DNA of 56,806 bases from UBA8914 sp034002905 (GCA_034002905.1 JAVEZQ010000012.1:1-56806); one strand, 5' to 3'; shown: positions 9,741 through 18,631, counted from the stretch's first letter. Notes: a model not told the origin generated them from the letters alone. Program-made: numbers and translations.

Positions 9741-10139
9741 ATGTCACTAAGTGATCCATTGGGAGATATGCTGACACGTATTCGCAACGGCCAAATGGCT
9801 AAAATGCCGGTTGTTGCGTGTCCGTCATCCAGTTTCCGCAAGCGCGTTTTGGACGCCTTGCAGCGTGAAGGTTATATCCGCGGCTATCGTGAGGTTCAGC
9901 AGGTCAAGGGCCAGATGGTTCTTGAGATCGAGCTGAAGTATCACGAAGGTATCGGGTGTATCCGCAAGATTGACCGTGTGTCGAAGCCGGGCCGTCGCGT
10001 TTATGCGGGCATCAAGGACTTTGGTCGCGTGTTCAACGGGCTGGGTATTTCGATTTTGTCGACGCCGCATGGCGTTCTTTCGGATAACGAGGCGCGCAGC
10101 CAGAATGTGGGCGGCGAAGTCTTGTGCCGTGTATTCTAA
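9741..10139 (+). CDS. rpsH: Ribosomal protein S8
   Basis: 132-residue S8, a 16S rRNA central-domain protein that in Escherichia coli represses the spc operon. It starts MSLSDPLGDMLTRIRNGQMA and ends with the signature GISILSTPHGVLSDNEAR and VGGEVLCRVF. GGGAGG precedes the ATG. No anomaly. Confidence 0.99.
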   Translation: MSLSDPLGDMLTRIRNGQMAKMPVVACPSSSFRKRVLDALQREGYIRGYREVQQVKGQMVLEIELKYHEGIGCIRKIDRVSKPGRRVYAGIKDFGRVFNGLGISILSTPHGVLSDNEARSQNVGGEVLCRVF

Positions 10140-10163
10140 TTGGAAGAGAGTTGAGGGTCTGTC

Positions 10164-10697
10164 ATGTCGCGTGTAGGTAAACATCCTGTTTCCTTGCCTC
10201 AGGGCGTCAGCGCTGAGATCAAGGGCAACACGGTCGTTGTCAAAGGGAAGCTTGGAACCTTGAGCTTGGATTATCCTGCTGAGGTTAAAGTCGAACTCGC
10301 CGATGGCAAGATTTCGGTTCAGCCTGTTTCTCAGTCTGCGCGAGCGCGCATGATGTGGGGAACGATCCGTAATCGTGTGGCTAATATGGTCAAGGGCGTA
10401 AGCGAAGGCTTTAAGAAAGTGCTTGAGATCGAAGGCGTCGGTTTCCGTGCAGCGATGCAGGGTAAGGATCTTGTTCTTCAGCTGGGCTTTAGCCACGAAG
10501 TGCGCTATCAGGCGCCGGCCGGAATTGAAATCAAAGCGGAAAAGCCAACGCAGTTGCTGATCTCCGGCTTTGACAAGCAGATGGTCGGACAAGTTGCTGC
10601 CGAAATCCGCGGGATGAAGAAGCCAGAGCCTTACAAGGGCAAGGGCATCCGTTATGCCGGCGAGCAGATCCGTCGTAAAGAAGGTAAGAAGAAATAA
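10164..10697 (+). CDS. rplF: Ribosomal protein L6
   Basis: 177-residue L6, near the factor-binding site of the 50S subunit. Seen are MSRVGKHPVSLPQGVSAEI, the internal GVSEGFKKVLEIEGVGFRAA and the C-terminal family signature PEPYKGKGIRYAGEQIRRKE. It follows rpsH by 24 bases. Confidence 0.99.
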   Translation: MSRVGKHPVSLPQGVSAEIKGNTVVVKGKLGTLSLDYPAEVKVELADGKISVQPVSQSARARMMWGTIRNRVANMVKGVSEGFKKVLEIEGVGFRAAMQGKDLVLQLGFSHEVRYQAPAGIEIKAEKPTQLLISGFDKQMVGQVAAEIRGMKKPEPYKGKGIRYAGEQIRRKEGKKK

Positions 10698-10708
10698 GGA
10701 TTAGGGAC

Positions 10709-11071
10709 ATGTTGAACGCCAAAGAAAAGTTTGAGCGCCGCAGACAGCGCAACCGCCGCCAGCTTCAAGTGAAGTCGGAAGGTCGCCCTCGTTTGTCGGT
10801 TCATCGCTCGGGCAAGAATATCTATGCGCAGATCATTGATGATACGAAGGGCGTAACAGTAGCTGCGGCTTCGACGCTTGACGCTGATTTGCGCAAGTCG
10901 CTCAAGACTGGCGCCGACAAAGGTGCGGCAAGTGCCGTTGGCAAGCTTTTGGCCAAGCGCGCAAAAGATGCTGGTTGCGATAAGGTTGTGTTCGACCGTG
11001 GGGGCTATTCCTACCAAGGTCGCGTGAAGGAGTTGGGCGAGGCGGCTCGTGAAGCTGGTCTCGATTTCTAA
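10709..11071 (+). CDS. rplR: Ribosomal protein L18
   Basis: 120-residue L18, a 5S rRNA-binding protein. It starts MLNAKEKFERRRQRNRRQL, and has RPRLSVHRSGKNIYAQIIDD and FDRGGYSYQGRVKELGEAAR near the end, both family hallmarks. It lies 11 bases after rplF. Confidence 0.98.
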   Translation: MLNAKEKFERRRQRNRRQLQVKSEGRPRLSVHRSGKNIYAQIIDDTKGVTVAAASTLDADLRKSLKTGADKGAASAVGKLLAKRAKDAGCDKVVFDRGGYSYQGRVKELGEAAREAGLDF

Positions 11072-11102
11072 TTGATCGTCTCGATAGGAGTTAGGGAATA
11101 AC

Positions 11103-11675
11103 ATGGCGAAGTCCAAGAAATCTGAATCGGAAAATCGCGAAGAGCGCGAAGGCAGCGAGCACATTGAAAAGCTCGTTGGCATCAACCGCGTGGCCAAGGT
11201 TGTGAAGGGCGGTAAGCGCTTTTCGATGGCGGCCCTTATTGTCGTAGGCGATGGCAAAGGTAAAGCCGGTTACGGCATGGGTAAAGCGCGTGAAGTCCCC
11301 GAGGCTATTCGGAAGGGTTCAGAAAACGCGACACGCGATATGCGCCGCGTCCCTCTGCGCGAAGGCCGTACGTTGCATCATGATGTGGTGGGCGTTTATG
11401 GTTCGGGCCGCGTTATTTTGCGTGCAGCGCCTCCGGGCACAGGTATCATTGCCGGTGGGCCGATGCGCGCTGTGTTTGAAGCCTTGGGCATTCAGGACAT
11501 TGTTGCCAAGTCTGTCGGAACATCCAATCCGCATAACATGATCAAGGCGACCTTTAATGCTTTGGATCAAGTTGTCAGCCCGCGCTCGGTTGCGATGCGT
11601 CGTGGCAAGAAGGTGAGCGAAGTTCTGGGCCGCAAGACGGCTGATTATGCCAGCGAGGGCAAGGACTCGAAGTAA
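11103..11675 (+). CDS. rpsE: Ribosomal protein S5
   Basis: 190-residue S5, involved in decoding accuracy. It has the double-stranded RNA-binding-like domain with VGINRVAKVVKGGKRFSMAA and GDGKGKAGYGMGKAREVPEA, and the C-terminal domain with GTGIIAGGPMRAVFEALG and TSNPHNMIKATFNAL. The first 18 residues are charged and poorly conserved. A short GC-rich hairpin-like stretch (GCCCCTTTCGGGC) lies just after the stop, before rpmD. Confidence 0.99.
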   Translation: MAKSKKSESENREEREGSEHIEKLVGINRVAKVVKGGKRFSMAALIVVGDGKGKAGYGMGKAREVPEAIRKGSENATRDMRRVPLREGRTLHHDVVGVYGSGRVILRAAPPGTGIIAGGPMRAVFEALGIQDIVAKSVGTSNPHNMIKATFNALDQVVSPRSVAMRRGKKVSEVLGRKTADYASEGKDSK

Positions 11676-11720
11676 TCACGTAAGGATGCCCCTTTCGGGC
11701 GTTGATAAAGGTTGGTTGAG

Positions 11721-12029
11721 ATGACAGAGACAAAGACGACAACAGCTGCAAAGAAAAAGGCAGCGCCCGCAAAGAAAGCGGCTCCGGCCAAAGCGGAAGC
11801 TCCGGTGAAGAAGGCTGCACCTGCGAAGAAGGTTGCCGAGAAGAAGTCTGGCAAGACCCTCATTGTAGTCCAACGCGTGAGCGTTGCGGGCGCAAAGCCG
11901 GGCATGAAGGAAACATTGGCTGGCCTCGGTTTGGGGAAGGTCCGTTCGCGTCGCGAGCTTGAGGATACGCCCGCTGTTCGCGGCATGATCCGCAAGGTTA
12001 GCCATTTGGTAATGGTTGAAGGCGAATAA
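11721..12029 (+). CDS. rpmD: Ribosomal protein L30 with Lys/Ala-rich N-terminal extension
   Basis: 102 residues, of which only the last 60 match L30 (KTLIVVQRVSVAGAKPGMKE ... TPAVRGMIRKVSHLV). Bacterial L30 is usually about 60 residues. The first 43 or so residues are a low-complexity repeat of KKAAPAK units resembling the tails of histone H1-like proteins. The ATG at 11721 is preferred; an in-frame TTG at 11712 is possible. It lies between rpsE and rplO, the standard place. Confidence 0.95.
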   Translation: MTETKTTTAAKKKAAPAKKAAPAKAEAPVKKAAPAKKVAEKKSGKTLIVVQRVSVAGAKPGMKETLAGLGLGKVRSRRELEDTPAVRGMIRKVSHLVMVEGE

Positions 12030-12061
12030 GCCAGATTGATTTTGAGTAAAGGGACAAAGAC

Positions 12062-12544
12062 ATGAAGTTGAACGATTTGCGCGATAATCCGGGAGCCCGC
12101 AAAAAGCCGATTACGGTTGGCCGTGGCATTGGCTCGGGCAAGGGCAAAACCTGCGGACGCGGCGTGAAGGGCCAGAAGGCGCGCACGGGCGTTTCGATCA
12201 AGGGCTTTGAAGGTGGCCAGATGCCATTGCATCGCCGTTTGCCAAAGCGCGGATTCAAGAGCCTGTTCCCCAAGGATTATGCGATCCTGAACACGGGCCG
12301 CTTGCAGCAGGCGATCGATGATGGCCGTATTGATGCGAAGAAGCCGATCAACGAGGATATACTCCTTGAAGCTGGTGTTGTCGCACGTGCAAAAGACGGC
12401 GTCCGTCTTTTGGCCAAGGGCGAGCTGAAGGTCAAGATCGACATTACTGTTTCCGGTGCTTCAGAAGGCGCTGTCGCTATGGTCGAAAAGGCCGGCGGTC
12501 AGGTTTCTGTCCTCGTCGAGAAAGATGCCAACGAAGCAGCCTAA
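12062..12544 (+). CDS. rplO: Ribosomal protein L15
   Basis: 160-residue L15, a late-assembly 50S protein. The N-terminal glycine-rich part with GRGIGSGKGKTCGRGVKGQK and GFEGGQMPLHRRLPKRGF is diagnostic. Normally secY follows directly; here a terminator begins 21 bases after the stop and secY is about 29 kb away. Confidence 0.99.
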   Translation: MKLNDLRDNPGARKKPITVGRGIGSGKGKTCGRGVKGQKARTGVSIKGFEGGQMPLHRRLPKRGFKSLFPKDYAILNTGRLQQAIDDGRIDAKKPINEDILLEAGVVARAKDGVRLLAKGELKVKIDITVSGASEGAVAMVEKAGGQVSVLVEKDANEAA

Positions 12545-12564
12545 GCGCTATTTTGTTGGTTTAA

Positions 12565-12593
12565 GAAAAAACCCGCCAAACGGCGGGTTTTTT
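12565..12593 (+). terminator. Intrinsic terminator after rplO
   Basis: CCCGCC at 12572-12577 pairs with GGCGGG at 12582-12587 around the loop AAAC. Six A before and six T after extend the stem and provide the U-run. It should end the long str-S10-spc transcript. Confidence 0.93.
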
Positions 12594-12610
12594 GTGTCTG
12601 AGGTTTTGCC

Positions 12611-12709
12611 GTCATTTGGCTCCGTACTTTCGCGGGAATGACATCGATAGGAAATGGAGAAGTGGTTTCAGGAGAAACGTTGTCATGCCCGACTTGATAG
12701 GGTATCCAC
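12611..12709. repeat. Degenerate intergenic palindromic elements in the rplO-yejF gap
   Basis: The 378-base gap between rplO and yejF holds no gene that I can support. At 12611-12642 an imperfect inverted repeat runs from GTCATT to AATGAC and contains CTTTCGCGGGAATGAC. At 12681-12709 there is TGTCATGCCCGACTTGAT and then GGTATCCAC. Both resemble the short dispersed GTCATTCCCGCGAAAG-type intergenic repeats of many Proteobacteria; the match is by eye. A smaller GC hairpin (12865-12878) lies before the yejF stop without a U-run on either strand. Confidence 0.45.
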
Positions 12710-12922
12710 ACAGCTTCAAATGAAAGAAGCAGACGATTGGTGTTTGCTGGAATTTTATAGATCAAAATTAACTATATTTCCCAATATAGTCATAAAGGCT
12801 TAAATTATAGCGCTGGATAAGCGTAAAGTTCTAGGCTAGTGAAGTGGCGGGCGAGTCTTTTTAGGGCCCTCACGGGCCTTCTCTGGTGATTTTTGGTGCA
12901 TCCTAAAAGCAGGGTGCAGGGC

Positions 12923-14506
12923 CTACCCCCTAAAAGCGGCCTTGAGGAGGGCTTGGGTATAGGATTCACGGGGAGCGTTGAAGATGTCCTCGGCTTCGCC
13001 TTGCTCGACCACACGGCCATTCTTCATCACCAAAACATAATTCGACAGCGCTTTGACAACATGAAGGTCGTGGCTGATAAAAAGATAGGAAAGATGGTGT
13101 TTGGCCTGAAGGTTGCGCAGCAGCTCGATGATCTGCGCCTGCACCGTGCGGTCAAGGGCCGAGGTTGGCTCATCCAGAACGACGAGTGAAGGATTCAGGA
13201 TCATCGCACGGGCGATCGCAATCCTTTGACGCTGACCGCCCGAAAACTCGTGCGGATAGCGGCTGTGCATGGCGGGATCAAGACCAACTTCGCCAAGCGC
13301 TTGCTCGATGCGCGCCATACGCTCCGCCTTGTTGGCCGCGAGGCCGTGAAGGTCGAGACCTTCGGCAATGATATCCCCCACTGTCATCCGCGGGCTGAGG
13401 CTGCCATAGGGGTCCTGAAAAACGATCTGCATCTGTTTGCGGAAGGGACGGATATCATTTTGTTTCAGCGCTGACAGATCATGGCCATTAAACAAGATGG
13501 TTCCTTGCGATTGAAGAAGGCGCAAAAGCGCAAGGCCCAGCGTCGTTTTGCCAGAGCCTGATTCACCGACGATGCCAATCGTTTCGCCACGCCGAAGGGT
13601 AAGGGAAACATCATCTACGGCGCGCACATAATCGACGGTTTTACGAAGCACACCCTTTTTAATCGGGAAATAGACTTTGACATCCTGCGCGGACAAAAGG
13701 GTTGGCGCATTCGCCGAAACAGGCATCGCGGTACCAGAAGGTTCCGAGTTGATCAGCATCTTGGTATAGGGATGGCAAGGCGCTTTAAAGATACCAAGGC
13801 AGGAGGAGTGCTCGACAATTTCGCCATCTTTCATGACGCAGACTTTGTCGGCCATAGGGCGTACGATATTCAAATCATGCGTAATGAGGAGCAGGGCCAT
13901 GCCCAGACGTTTCTGCAAATCTTTTAAAAGCGTGAGGATCTGCGCCTGAATGGTCACGTCGAGCGCCGTTGTCGGCTCGTCAGCGATGAGAAGGTCGGGA
14001 TCGTTGGCGAGCGCCATGGCGATCATGACGCGCTGTCTTTGCCCGCCAGAAAGTTCGTGCGGATAGGCGGACAGGCGCTTATCCGGCTCGGGCAGGCCGA
14101 CGAGACCCAACAGCTCCAGTGTGCGGGCGCGGGCCTGTTCCTTGTTCATGTTCTTGTGCAGGAAGAGGACTTCGCTGACCTGCTTTTCAATGGTGTGCAG
14201 CGGGTTGAGCGAGGTCATCGGCTCCTGAAAGATCATGGCGATGCGATTGCCGCGCAGGCTGCGGACATTGGCGTCAGTGATTTCCTCCTCGCCGAAAAAG
14301 ATCTTGCCGCCCGGATGGCTGGCATGGGGATAGGGCAGAAGGCGCAAGATGGACAGTGCTGTGACAGACTTGCCGGAGCCCGATTCTCCGACCAGCGCGA
14401 GCGTCTCGCCTTTTTCAATGTTAAAAGAGACTTCTTTCACGGCGCGGACAGCGTTCTCGCCTTGCCCAAACGTCACGGACAGCTTTTTGATGCTCAGAAG
14501 GCTCAT
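12923..14506 (-). CDS. yejF: Peptide ABC transporter, fused double ATPase (YejF-like)
   Basis: 527 residues with two complete ABC ATPase halves. Half one has Walker A GESGSGKS, the signature LSGGQRQRVMIAMALANDPD and Walker B LLIADEPTTALD. Half two has GESGSGKTT, FSGGQRQRIAIARAM and LVVLDEPTSALD. This fused form is the ATPase of the YejABEF and related oligopeptide importers, working at the inner face of the membrane. Its ATG overlaps the stop of yejE by four bases, so yejB-yejE-yejF form one operon on the minus strand. No substrate-binding protein gene (yejA) lies at either end. Confidence 0.92.
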   Translation of the reverse strand: MSLLSIKKLSVTFGQGENAVRAVKEVSFNIEKGETLALVGESGSGKSVTALSILRLLPYPHASHPGGKIFFGEEEITDANVRSLRGNRIAMIFQEPMTSLNPLHTIEKQVSEVLFLHKNMNKEQARARTLELLGLVGLPEPDKRLSAYPHELSGGQRQRVMIAMALANDPDLLIADEPTTALDVTIQAQILTLLKDLQKRLGMALLLITHDLNIVRPMADKVCVMKDGEIVEHSSCLGIFKAPCHPYTKMLINSEPSGTAMPVSANAPTLLSAQDVKVYFPIKKGVLRKTVDYVRAVDDVSLTLRRGETIGIVGESGSGKTTLGLALLRLLQSQGTILFNGHDLSALKQNDIRPFRKQMQIVFQDPYGSLSPRMTVGDIIAEGLDLHGLAANKAERMARIEQALGEVGLDPAMHSRYPHEFSGGQRQRIAIARAMILNPSLVVLDEPTSALDRTVQAQIIELLRNLQAKHHLSYLFISHDLHVVKALSNYVLVMKNGRVVEQGEAEDIFNAPRESYTQALLKAAFRG

Positions 14507-15552
14507 GCTTTGCCTCCTTGATTTTTCCGTGGGTCGAAGGCATCGCGCACGGCTTCCCCGATAAAGATCAAAAGAGTCAGGATCAGTGAGACGGTAACAA
14601 AGCCGCTAAAGCCCAGCCATGGTGCCTGAAGATTGTTTTTGCCTTGGTTGAGGAGTTCGCCGAGCGATGGTGAGCCGGGCGGTAAGCCTAGTCCGAGAAA
14701 ATCAAGGGCCGTCAGCGTCGTGATGGAGCTGTTTAGGACGAAGGGAAGATAGGTCAGTGTCGCGACCATTGCATTCGGCAAAACATGGCGGAACATGATC
14801 AGCCGATTGGGCAAGCCCATCGCTTTCGCCGCACGGACATAATCCAGATTGCGGGCGCGCAGAAATTCGGCACGTACCACGGGCACCAGATGCATCCATG
14901 AAAAAAGAAGCATCAAGGCGAGCAGCCACCAGAAGCTCGGTTGGACCAGAGAGGCCATGATAATCAGGAGATAGAGGACGGGCATACCGCCCCATACTTC
15001 CATAAAGCGTTGCATTGAGAGATCGACAAGCCCGCCAAAATAGCCCTGCACCGCGCCTGCGCTCACGCCGATTAGTGTTGAGAATAGTGTCAGTGTCAAG
15101 CCGAACAATACGGAAATGCGAAAGCCGTAAATGACTCGCGCCAGCACATCGCGTCCTTGATCGTCTGTGCCCAGCCAGTTTTCTGATGTTGGTGGTGAAG
15201 GGGCCGGGCCACCCAGATCATAATTGATGGTATTATAGGAATAGGGGATGAGCGGCCAAAGCATCCATCCGCCTTTCTCTTTGATCAGATTGATAAGGTA
15301 TGGATCGCGATAGCGTGCTTCGGTTTCGAAGTCGCCGCCAAAGGCTGTCTCAGGATAACTCTGAAAGATCGGTGTGTAATAGGTTTCGCCTAGCTTGATT
15401 AGGATGGGCTTGTCGTTGGCGATAAACTCTGCACCACTGGTGAGCACGAACAGAACAAGGAAGATCCAAAGCGCCCATGTGCCGCGTTTGTTCGCTTTAA
15501 AGTTGGCCCAACGGCGCTTTGCGACGGGGGAGAGTGAGAACAAAGCCATCAC
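14503..15552 (-). CDS. yejE: Peptide ABC transporter permease (YejE-like)
   Basis: 349-residue inner-membrane permease of the OppC/DppC class. One N-terminal membrane segment (GTWALWIFLVLFVLTSGAEF), a periplasmic loop with NWLGTDDQGRDVLARVIYG, then about five membrane helices. The permease coupling motif RAAKAMGLPNRLIMFRHVLP is clear, as is the C-terminal DFLGLGLPPGSPSLGELL. It overlaps yejB and yejF by four bases each. The long loop before LGTDDQGRD fits YejE better than OppC. Confidence 0.92.
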   Translation of the reverse strand: MMALFSLSPVAKRRWANFKANKRGTWALWIFLVLFVLTSGAEFIANDKPILIKLGETYYTPIFQSYPETAFGGDFETEARYRDPYLINLIKEKGGWMLWPLIPYSYNTINYDLGGPAPSPPTSENWLGTDDQGRDVLARVIYGFRISVLFGLTLTLFSTLIGVSAGAVQGYFGGLVDLSMQRFMEVWGGMPVLYLLIIMASLVQPSFWWLLALMLLFSWMHLVPVVRAEFLRARNLDYVRAAKAMGLPNRLIMFRHVLPNAMVATLTYLPFVLNSSITTLTALDFLGLGLPPGSPSLGELLNQGKNNLQAPWLGFSGFVTVSLILTLLIFIGEAVRDAFDPRKNQGGKA

Positions 15553-16670
15553 ATCTCCCTCGATTCAAAATCAATGCGGGGATCGACGGCCATATACATC
15601 AAATCGCCTATCAGGTTCATGATGAGCCCCAGAAGCGTAAAGAAATACAACGTGCCGAACATCACGGGATAGTCGCGGTTGATCGCGGATTCAAAGCCGA
15701 GGAGCCCCATCCCATCCAGAGAAAAGATGACTTCGATCAATAAGGAGCCCGTGAAGAGTGTTGCAATAAAATGCGCTGGAAAGCCAGCGATAACAATCAG
15801 CATCGCGTTGCGGAACACATGGCCATAGAGGACATTCTTTTCCTCCAGTCCCTTGGCGTGGGCCGTCAGAACATATTGCTTGTTGATCTCGTCCAAAAAG
15901 GAGTTTTTGGTGAGCATCGTCAGGCTCGCGAAACCGCTGATAATCATGGCCAAGAGAGGCAAGGTCAGGTGCCAGAAATAATCGAGGATCAGGGTTGGGG
16001 TGCTGAGCTCGCGCCAATTGTCGGAGACAAGACCGCGCAGCGGGAACCAGTCGAGATAGCGCCCACCCGCAAACACGACGATCAGAAAGATGGCCAGCAG
16101 AAAGCTTGGGATCGCATAGCCGGTGATGATCACCGCGCTGCTCCAGATGTCAAAGGGGGTGCCGTCTTTTACCGCCTTGCGGATGCCAAGCGGAATGGAA
16201 ACAAGATAGACGATCACCATTGTCCAAAGCCCAAGCGATATTGAAACAGGCAGTTTGGAGACAACGAGATCAAAGACCTTTTGATCTCGGAAATAGGATG
16301 TGCCAAAGTCAAAGACCAGATAGTTCTTCATCATCTTGAGAAAGCGGATATGCATGGGCTGGTCAAAGCCAAACTGCTTTTCCAGCTCAAGGATCAATTC
16401 AGGATCGACACCTTGCGCGCCTTTATAGCGGGACGTCACGGCTTGTGCCGCCGCGCCTTCATTGCCTTTCATATGCTGACCGGGCCCTGCAACATCAGAC
16501 CCGCCACCGGAGACCCGGGCGGTGGCTTCGACAGCATTGCCCTGCAACTTGGCGACAATCTGCTCGATCGGTCCGCCAGGCGCCGCCTGAACAATGATAA
16601 AGTTCAGGATCATAATGCCCAGCAGGGTCGGGATAATCAGCAGCAAGCGTCGGATGATATAGGCAAACAT
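15549..16670 (-). CDS. yejB: Peptide ABC transporter permease (YejB-like)
   Basis: 373-residue permease of the OppB/DppB class. It starts MFAYIIRRLLLIIPTLLGIM, the usual first helix, and has about six membrane segments. The coupling motif is near VLTAHAKGLEEKNVLYGHVF. After helix one there is a Gly/Ala-rich insertion (GGGSDVAGPGQHMKGNEG) seen in YejB-type permeases. It is the first gene of the minus-strand operon and is divergent from the small kinase gene, with 132 bases between them. Partner permease yejE overlaps its 3' end. Confidence 0.92.
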   Translation of the reverse strand: MFAYIIRRLLLIIPTLLGIMILNFIIVQAAPGGPIEQIVAKLQGNAVEATARVSGGGSDVAGPGQHMKGNEGAAAQAVTSRYKGAQGVDPELILELEKQFGFDQPMHIRFLKMMKNYLVFDFGTSYFRDQKVFDLVVSKLPVSISLGLWTMVIVYLVSIPLGIRKAVKDGTPFDIWSSAVIITGYAIPSFLLAIFLIVVFAGGRYLDWFPLRGLVSDNWRELSTPTLILDYFWHLTLPLLAMIISGFASLTMLTKNSFLDEINKQYVLTAHAKGLEEKNVLYGHVFRNAMLIVIAGFPAHFIATLFTGSLLIEVIFSLDGMGLLGFESAINRDYPVMFGTLYFFTLLGLIMNLIGDLMYMAVDPRIDFESREM

Positions 16671-16802
16671 GAGTCGCAGGATAGCCGCGTTCGAATAAGA
16701 TGAAAAGCACGGAGAAGGGGGTGGATAGCTTTCATTTTCTTTTCTTTTTTAGGGCTTTCGCGCTAGTTTTGATTTTGTTTGAAAAGCGATACGAGAAGGG
16801 TG

Positions 16803-17378
16803 ATGAAGAAACCAATTTTACTGGTGATTGGCGGCTTTACGGGCGCAGGGAAGACAACCTTGGCCCATGGGCTACGGCGGGCTGTGCCTGCGCTGGCTAG
16901 CGCTTATGTGATGGACATCGATATGACCCATCGTGAGATGCTGGGCTATGACCTTGCTTATACGATGATTGATGCCGATTATGCGCCTGATGTTATGGGA
17001 AGGGTCTATGCTTTGTATGATGGCCAAATCTGCAGGAAGTTGAAAATAGGGCAGTCCGTGATTGAGGCCTCCGGTGGCTGGTCGGAAGAGAGAAGGGGCA
17101 AGCTGGAAGAAATTGCCTGTGAATGTGGTGTAGATTTCCGCGCTTTCTGGTTGACGGCTCCGTGGGAAGTAATGGGAGAACGGATCGATCAAAGACTGGC
17201 GGAACGCGCAAGCGGCCAAAATCTATCTGCTGAAAAAGGGCACGCCTCTGATGCGTGCCGAGGCGTGTTGGATAGGTGTAAGAGCCTTACCCCGCCATCT
17301 TCACCTCTCTGGCCGCTTATTGATGCGTCAAAGGGAGCTGAAGATGTGTTGGCGGAGATTAGGTGCTCCATAGTTTGA
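16803..17378 (+). CDS. Small P-loop ATPase/kinase-like protein
   Basis: 191 residues starting MKKPILLVIGGFTGAGKTTL, a Walker A loop GFTGAGKTT at the N-terminus, followed by VMDIDMTHREMLG and a helix-rich body with AFWLTAPWEVMGERIDQRLA. This layout matches the broad family of predicted AAA-type small kinases (COG0645-like) whose C-terminal part holds an arginine-bearing lid; the substrate is unknown. The ATG at 16803 follows GAGAAGGG; a TTG at 16779 lacks a ribosome site. Its end overlaps by about 20 bases the end of a broken gene on the other strand. Zeta-toxin-like function is possible but there is no antitoxin next to it. Confidence 0.7.
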   Translation: MKKPILLVIGGFTGAGKTTLAHGLRRAVPALASAYVMDIDMTHREMLGYDLAYTMIDADYAPDVMGRVYALYDGQICRKLKIGQSVIEASGGWSEERRGKLEEIACECGVDFRAFWLTAPWEVMGERIDQRLAERASGQNLSAEKGHASDACRGVLDRCKSLTPPSSPLWPLIDASKGAEDVLAEIRCSIV

Positions 17379-18231
17379 TCAAGTTCTGACGAACAAAATC
17401 GTCGTGGCTAACGGTCTTTGCGGTTTCGCGCGAGGGCATTTGGCTGACGGGTTCCTTCGGGTACTGTGACAGATGGAAAACGGCCAAAGTGCCATGCAGA
17501 TCGATCGCGGCGCTAAAGCGACGGTTCTTGATCTCGCCCAGATGCGGATTTGTTTCCTTGATATGACCGGCATGGATGGTAAAACCGTCCGAAGTCATGT
17601 CAAGCTGTTGGCACCGAGTAGAAGGTGTGTTTCTTTCGTTTTCATCAATGCGCTTGGGAAAGTGGCGTAATAGGCATCGGTCGGATTGCCGCAAGCGGCC
17701 TGTTTGTCGCCAATGATTGCCACATGCTTGGCGACATCGTGAAACAGGCGATGGATGGTGCGGCCTTTCTGCGAAAAACTGTCGGCAAGAAGCGTATGTT
17801 CCTGAGTCGAGGAATGGAGATGAAAAAATTTAAGAGAGCCATTCGCATCATCATGTCCCACAACAACCGTCCAGTGACAGGGAACAATTTCATTTGAATT
17901 GGTCAAATGAAACCTGCCATGAACCGACGGCTGCGATGTCTTTACAGGCAATAAAACGGTTGACGTTCAGGATAGTCGGTTCTGGTTCCTTTTCACAGAA
18001 ATGGGCAAAGTAGTTTACGACATCCATATTCTTCGTGGCGAAGGCGTCGCTCTGGGTCGGATTGACAGTGGCGTCACGCATAAAATGCTTTGCTGTTTTT
18101 TCGCCGACGGGAGCACCCTTAAGGCCTTCTTTGGATCTTGCGTAGCTAACTTTGAGCGATGGAACATTATACAGGGGTTGGGGGGGGCAAAAAGGATGGT
18201 TTGGAAATGGTTTCAACTGCATAATGCCCAT
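17359..18231 (-). pseudogene. Unknown gene broken by two compensating frameshifts
   Basis: Three minus-strand stretches in two frames read as one protein of about 260 to 290 residues. The first (to 17890) ends ...NRFIACKDIAAVGSWQVSFD; the second, in another frame, reads NEIVPCHWTVVVGHDD to NPTDAYYATFP near 17660; the third, back in the first frame, reads KRIDENERNTPSTRCQQLDM to QNLIKLWST, stopping at 17359. One shift lies near 17890-17900, the opposite one near 17660. The start is unclear: ATG at 18231, or at 18081 behind a perfect TATAAT (18166-18171). A run of eight G (18180-18187) lies upstream. I do not recognise the family. Real decay or assembly error are both possible. Confidence 0.6.
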
Positions 18232-18232
18232 G

Positions 18233-18262
18233 AAAAAGGGCCGGATGTTAAGCATCCGGCCC
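18233..18262 (-). terminator. Terminator of the pfkA-DUF465 transcript
   Basis: Ten-base perfect stem: 18238-18247 pairs with 18253-18262 around a five-base loop. On the minus strand it is followed by five T, fitting termination of transcripts coming from the DUF465 gene 38 bases upstream. Confidence 0.88.
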
Positions 18263-18299
18263 TTTGCCACTAATTTGGAGCGTTGCAGAAAGGCTATTA

Positions 18300-18482
18300 T
18301 TAAGCCGCAACGACTTGTTCGACCGCGAGACGTCCAATCTCGTCTTTCAGGGCTAGTTTTTCCTTTTTAAGCTTTTGAATTCTTGCCTCATTTAGAAAGG
18401 GTCTGGATTCCTCGGATTGGAGCTGGTTCTCGATTTCAGCGTGACGTTTTCTCAGAGATTCAATGCGTTGTCTTAAAGCCAT
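18300..18482 (-). CDS. DUF465 (YdcH-like) small coiled-coil protein
   Basis: 60 residues, MALRQRIESLRKRHAEIENQ then a Lys/Glu-rich helix and KLKKEKLALKDEIGRL, the hallmark of the DUF465 family common in Alphaproteobacteria. The function is unknown. The ATG at 18482 is chosen because AAGGAG lies seven bases before it; an ATG two codons earlier would sit directly on that ribosome site. It is downstream of pfkA and ends before a strong terminator. Confidence 0.85.
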   Translation of the reverse strand: MALRQRIESLRKRHAEIENQLQSEESRPFLNEARIQKLKKEKLALKDEIGRLAVEQVVAA

Positions 18483-18631
18483 CGGCATTCTCCTTCACAA
18501 ATTGATACAAACGAACCACGAAACTGTATTGTAGCGTAAAAAGGAAGAAATTTCCTGTCTATTCACATGGCCCAACCCTCGATTATAGCGGAAAAAGCTT
18601 AAGCTTTGGTAAGGGCACAGGGAGAAAGGGG

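Noticed and set aside
12863..12879. A terminator for yejF
   Set aside because: The GC hairpin is real, but on the minus strand it is followed by A-rich, not T-rich, sequence.
18238..18270. An ATG at 18270 as start of the frameshifted gene
   Set aside because: Its first codons are the arms of a perfect terminator hairpin.
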